In this document: positions 63,801 to 64,000 of the stretch, one piece after another | Numbering within the stretch: position 1 is the first letter of the stretch | Layout of the letters: every line of letters starts with the position of its first letter | Assembly (NCBI RefSeq): GCF_016889805.1 | Contig: NZ_CP069535.1 | Coordinates: forward strand, 2,604,001 to 2,668,000 | Direction: 5' to 3' | Length of the DNA: 64,000 bases | From: Rhodanobacter sp. FDAARGOS 1247 | GTDB lineage: Bacteria; Pseudomonadota; Gammaproteobacteria; Xanthomonadales; Rhodanobacteraceae | Position numbers and translations under genes: made by a program | Notes under the pieces: model-generated | Told to the model about the DNA's origin: nothing | What the model saw: the letters and a program-made list of their open reading frames with translations, nothing else | Database searches by the model: none

Positions 63801-64000
63801 GGCAGTGCGCGTTCGCGCGCGCCCACGTCGCGCAGGCCTTCGATCAGCTCGTTGGCGCTCTTCAGGCGCTGCGCCTTGGTGAAGGCCACGCTGGCGCAGA
63901 GCGTCTTGTACTGATGCTTGGTCAGCCCCTTCACCGGTGGCGGCTTGCGGCCTTCCTTCATCGCCACTTCGGCGCTGGCCTTGTCATACGGATGCTTGCC
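60824..64000 (-). CDS. PpkA-like transmembrane Ser/Thr kinase with FGE/SUMF1 C-terminal domain (partial, 5' end outside window)
   Basis: The visible 1,058 residues are the C-terminal part of a larger gene. The first 50 residues (GKHPYDKASAE..MKEGRKPPPVKGLTKHQYKTLCASVAFTKAQRLKSANELIEGL) are the end of a Hanks-type kinase domain. A membrane segment follows (LPYLLYGVPAILIIAGGAWAW), then about 700 residues of alanine/glutamine-rich helices in TPR-like pattern in the periplasm, a proline/threonine-rich linker, and a formylglycine-enzyme-like domain (about the last 210 residues: YRLPTDAEWLHAAKG, GNVWEWVVSGGSVMVRGGSY, RDVGFRILRE). This layout matches PpkA, which activates T6SS by phosphorylating the FHA protein. 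The next gene overlaps its stop. Confidence 0.85.
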   Translation of the reverse strand, partial: GKHPYDKASAEVAMKEGRKPPPVKGLTKHQYKTLCASVAFTKAQRLKSANELIEGLRDVGARERALPYLLYGVPAILIIAGGAWAWTTYQRNHHLAEVIARFTMTRADHYADEGQALQALDTLNDDDRKRTIIDQGELIQSYLLGRIDAYWNPARDRYDYAGTQKVFKLRDDLKLYSPALDIKRTEVEKQRNDLLNSLDTKLTDQISADAIFENQPDNVVTTLTRIRAIDPNSALLKNAELELKYDTAIGKSIDAGRVDEATVELKLASSLFPDSARLKQRSAQLDEIGKALAAQRLQEQKAQALQQQREQGLQTLTGLLDQPVSADDWRAKVATAYHDAASLLGDDPRLAAQTARLKDVLEAQAKERQGAGDLPGAISIAGFGIDLFPGDSSLSATRQALLEQQNQLAQKAASEAQRTALAKSRVTDLLASPQATVVWLQDVRSALNTARTQIGADSPDYAAVKAQADAGLIKLARDQIAGGNLDAAERVAQAGQQIDPAEAGFARVLADVAASRSAAQQKTLQQQAQALADARTALASLGAKPTLTPDWQRDVATAMATLGADKSPETERAVNALGAAIAAEAARLADPQHLPQARIAVDFGLKYVPKSAELIAQGAALDTLQQQLQAKAAQEGADAEVKSRIESMKSAVAAGDVSKASQSLARIKTLQPDNPFLQTEGPKLLADAYLGQAEDAFQKGRYQRASDVLGQGLGALGNNANLRAAKARYDVVAAIMAASKQPLGSAEYAQLQKQLDSVRRNDATELGKLETSMKARGQLTARSLAEQLDKLKRAAAAAPAPQVTAPVSTPVTETPAPTPGRPPVTTGKTGTTPVVQPAPSGGVAAVGGPDPCAKPGLAGKGKFCSDAINGGRGPLLVVVPGVNGGKAYAISRAEISINEFNQFCRASGKCAAVSVADKDLGNAPISNISLDQARAYARWLSDLSGGFTYRLPTDAEWLHAAKGGGGWKQAEDSNCILPSAGGGDGGGAAVSPRGRSRNPWGLVNSTGNVWEWVVSGGSVMVRGGSYSSYWSDCSVDSSRVDGGSPQRDVGFRILRELK

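Overview
The window is about two-thirds G+C, densely packed, and has no rRNA, tRNA, CRISPR array or intact insertion sequence that I can see. The dapD / ArsC-like reductase / dapE block, the mix of TonB-dependent receptors, and short hairpin repeats in the gaps suggest a gammaproteobacterium of the Lysobacterales (Xanthomonadales), perhaps Rhodanobacteraceae. This placement is inference from gene content; no marker gene was compared.

Layout. 1-6 kb: two short-chain dehydrogenases flanking a methyltransferase; a divergent Rrf2-type regulator/flavoprotein reductase pair facing another methyltransferase; a TetR regulator coupled to an HD-domain hydrolase. 6-7.5 kb: a 2-oxoglutarate/Fe(II) oxygenase fused to a seven-bladed WD40 propeller, divergent from the TetR gene, with matching operator-like sites at both ends of the intergenic region. 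7.6-26.4 kb: the centrepiece, a phytate/inositol locus. It holds an inositol-monophosphatase-family enzyme, a GlpT/UhpT-type organophosphate antiporter, mmsA, iolB, iolE, iolD, a fused iolC-DUF2090, an RpiR-family regulator, two tandem iolG genes, a histidine-acid phosphatase, a TonB-dependent receptor and a two-domain beta-propeller phytase. Read together, these encode extracellular phytate dephosphorylation, outer-membrane passage, import of a phosphorylated inositol, intracellular dephosphorylation, and catabolism to acetyl-CoA and C3 units. GAA-N6-TTC sites before the antiporter, iolG1 and the phytase could tie the parts to one regulator.

26.4-35 kb: a split lipoate-protein ligase, a pair of M16 peptidases (one active, one lacking the zinc site), a cluster of REP-like hairpins, two overlapping Nudix genes, a phosphodiester glycosidase-like lipoprotein or exported protein, and a penicillin-acylase-family hydrolase. 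34.9-39.3 kb: an overlapping operon of TonB-dependent receptor, YfiR, CHASE8-type histidine kinase and single-domain response regulator. 39.5-43.7 kb: dapD, ArsC-like, DUF2165, ferritin-like/VIT transporter and dapE, with a 185-bp inverted-repeat element after dapD. 43.8-45.3 kb: an FMN reductase and two small proteins.

45.5-64 kb: a region of surface and secretion genes. A tssA (type VI secretion) gene stands on one side and the C-terminal part of a PpkA-like transmembrane kinase on the other, with a two-partner secretion operon between them: TpsB, a 3,529-residue TpsA, and an uncharacterised cysteine-containing exported protein. TpsA carries a recent ~735-bp internal duplication and a C-terminal cysteine pair resembling the HMW1 surface anchor.
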